From Actinomycetes bacterium (lineage in GTDB: Bacteria > Actinomycetota > Actinomycetes > Actinomycetales > Demequinaceae), in NCBI GenBank assembly GCA_023442845.1, contig JAEZXC010000094.1, forward strand, positions 1 to 60,348: a stretch of 60,348 bases of DNA. Direction: 5' to 3'. The position numbers were made by a program, and so were the translations under genes. A model generated the notes under the pieces. The model saw only the letters and a list, made by a program, of their open reading frames with translations. It was not told the origin of the DNA and made no database searches. Positions 59,801 through 60,348 of this stretch are shown here, piece by piece; positions within the stretch are counted from its first letter, which is position 1; each line of letters starts with the position of its first letter.

Positions 59801-60185
59801 GCTCGCCGCTGTGGGCTTCGCGGTCCACGTCGTCGTCTCGACGCGCGCTAGGGCACTCGAGCTCGCACAGTTGCGGGCGGTGGGCCTCAGCCCAGGAGCC
59901 ACTGTGCGCATGGTCGGAGTGGAAGCGACCCTCTTGGCAAGCCTTGGCACCGTATGCGGTATTGGACTCGGCTTGTGGCTCGTCAGCCTTGCGGCTCCGC
60001 TCGTATCTTTTGGCCCCGCAGGACAGCCCCCCGTGCCTGAAGTGGTTGTCCACGTGCCATGGTTGTTTGTCGGCGCTCTCGCCCTCGAGGCCGTCGCTGT
60101 CGTCATTCTGGCTCTCGCAATCGCGGCTGTGCTCGTGCGGCGGATTCGGCCTGCGGACCTGTTGCGGCAGGGTGATGCCCGATGA
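56880..60185 (+). CDS. Large FtsX-like ABC transporter permease
   Basis: 1101 residues. N-terminal helix (APLLAIVLALSILSATLLSTLYL) followed by a large extracytoplasmic region. Then come helices near 305-325, 355-375 and 400-420, a second extracytoplasmic block, and a C-terminal FtsX domain with helices near 965-990, 1015-1040 and 1065-1085 (RALELAQLRAVGLSPGATVRMVGVEATLL). This doubled FtsX layout (MacB-like permease) exports lipids, peptides or lipoproteins, or activates wall hydrolases. GTG with GGAAGGGG upstream. It overlaps the next permease by 4 bp; an ATPase gene is expected beyond the window. Confidence 0.9.
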   Translation: MAPWRWRLALRRARVQAPLLAIVLALSILSATLLSTLYLLDRATTTFAARAALDDAPPLTTQLKHTIEANGALQDIVDASARAAHQGLKDTPTTSYVHAEGALQFLTLDEGYVLTYYASDDRLDSLGVIVDGRWPEEGVVGLTEVAVPRAVVEDLDVAIGDVIEIRNRSYSTEAATSARVVGAYIPVDPKGPLWLPDTLQGKGYSPAVVVPGSYGGLIAPGYGPLITTHERVETLPLDTVTVVYEPDFSSTSVEQLSTLMDTLAVADTDAKLQLGNLATRVSVFAPVQTTAGDVVSSLAMTRSTVLVTALLLLVVATAALVQAARLVSERRHDERHLVAARGGSARQTFHVGAIEAIVIGVLTVAAAAPAARLVYLELGNIPILRNARLNQDPGLPTGAWIAGTLVALVLVIIVLAPLMRRSALMVEAEADRARPGKKAAFQRSGLDAAVFILAGLAFWQLSIYRSPVVSGEGTPRLDPLLAAGPALALLAGALLTARLVPLAARLMETLARSARRAVTPLAAWEVARRPVRALSAVLLLTLSLSVGVFAAGFMSTWSRSQEDQALYRHPVDAVVTAPDTPWMRQALEVQSEHAAPEPVVSDAIEISARSLGELRLSYAPFSGSGAYVRATTHEGWEAFGAGRLEEVRGERLALALRDTEVSYESAVDLPTGAQALGLTLVATPTNEELNDMLIAVRALVRSETGLFHTVDFGLATADGTPHRLIADIGDNASAASVVGIQTVIASPGEVVLSGQPIAGDRVRVRIELTDVAALTPVPGWSLPSETPPNLSQPLDVSAMDPWRASATVGIVDDVRAEGTDLELTLSAGVGDVTDQAITGVLAVPDLVGDVPIVVTDTLLRASRMSVGDNVTMRVGGALVRANVAAALPRIGSETGHVVAAPIDALQIATFQSGGVTRDVSTWWVSTSAVDEYRASLPHGTHITTRQDVVDELTTNPLRVAITVAMSLVAGAAALLAAVGFAVHVVVSTRARALELAQLRAVGLSPGATVRMVGVEATLLASLGTVCGIGLGLWLVSLAAPLVSFGPAGQPPVPEVVVHVPWLFVGALALEAVAVVILALAIAAVLVRRIRPADLLRQGDAR

Positions 60186-60348
60186 GTGTTGAGATCGCTG
60201 TCACCCGCATCGACGAGCACCCCGCTCCAGCCGGTGGTGCCGGACCGATGTGGCTGCTTGCGCGTCGGCGAGCGTGGCGAGACCGCTGGATTGTGCTGGC
60301 CGCGATGAGCGTCGTCGCCCTCGCGGCCTTTCTCGCGTACGCCGGCCC
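60182..60348 (+). CDS. Second ABC transporter permease, 3' partial
   Basis: ATG at 60182 overlaps the previous stop (ATGA). The 55 codons visible encode SVEIAVTRIDEHPAP, then WLLARRRAWRDRWIVLAAM and a hydrophobic segment, the typical start of a second FtsX-type permease in such pairs. The rest lies outside the window. Confidence 0.75.
   Translation, partial: MSVEIAVTRIDEHPAPAGGAGPMWLLARRRAWRDRWIVLAAMSVVALAAFLAYAG

Overview
The window is about 60 kb of GC-rich DNA from an actinomycete (Actinomycetota). The evidence is two WhiB genes, a SigR/RsrA pair of the mycothiol-dependent type, MtrA-MtrB-LpqB, a fused KGD-type 2-oxoglutarate enzyme, a PdtaS-type sensor kinase, and several families largely confined to actinobacteria (DUF3499, DUF5719, DUF6912, Rv3235). 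Much of the gene order matches the Mycobacterium tuberculosis Rv3219-Rv3277 interval, with rearrangements. The small gene set and the kgd, LCP and FtsX content suggest a member of Micrococcales (Demequina- or Cellulomonas-like). That placement is inference. No rRNA, tRNA, IS element, prophage or CRISPR array was seen. Genes are tightly packed, and no gap between genes exceeds about 250 bp.

Layout. 1-6 kb: end of an ABC-2 exporter, kgd, and a degenerate GDSL-family protein. 6-8 kb: a MazF/RHH toxin-antitoxin pair, a PilT-like ATPase, and a 24-residue bL37 ribosomal protein gene. 8.2-9.3 kb: sigR-rsrA. 9.3-14.4 kb: a DoxX-like protein, aroA, rsgA, a degenerate Fic protein, and hisN. 14.4-19 kb: DUF6912, a CpaE-like ATPase and a SAF protein in one operon, then a small HTH protein, a LysM protein and an Rv3235-family protein. 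19-27.6 kb (minus strand): mtrA-mtrB-lpqB-comF, hpf and secA. 27.7-35 kb: a membrane protein, the DUF4129-DUF4350-MoxR-DUF58 cluster, SpoIIM/DUF95 and RDD. 35-39.7 kb: manB-CDF-ahcY, DUF3499, and a pseudo-metallopeptidase. 39.7-46 kb: whiB2, a large glycosyltransferase and DUF5719, then an LCP ligase. 46-50 kb: purK-purE, GtrA, and a two-component system. 50-60 kb: a GT-C membrane protein, an FHA/mini-FtsK protein, whiB1, pdtaS, DUF2505, and two FtsX-type permeases, the second cut by the window end.

How the genes work together. A large share of the genes concern the cell envelope (LCP ligase, GT2 and GT-C transferases, GtrA, manB, LysM, DUF5719) and the control of growth and division (MtrAB-LpqB, WhiB1/WhiB2, PdtaS, HPF). 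Central metabolism is represented by kgd, aroA, hisN, ahcY and purEK. Redox stress is represented by SigR/RsrA.

The most notable sequence-level observations are these. (1) SigR appears to have two promoters and two in-frame starts, one downstream of a perfect SigR-type promoter, like the sigma-R/sigma-R-prime arrangement of Streptomyces. (2) A -10 hexamer lies 6-8 bp before the start codon of about a dozen genes, which indicates widespread leaderless transcription. (3) A 20-bp element with 17 identities is shared by the two whiB upstream regions. (4) Several family members have lost their catalytic residues (GDSL, Fic, HExxH). (5) An FHA domain is fused to a compressed FtsK/EccC-like ATPase with no type VII secretion genes nearby.
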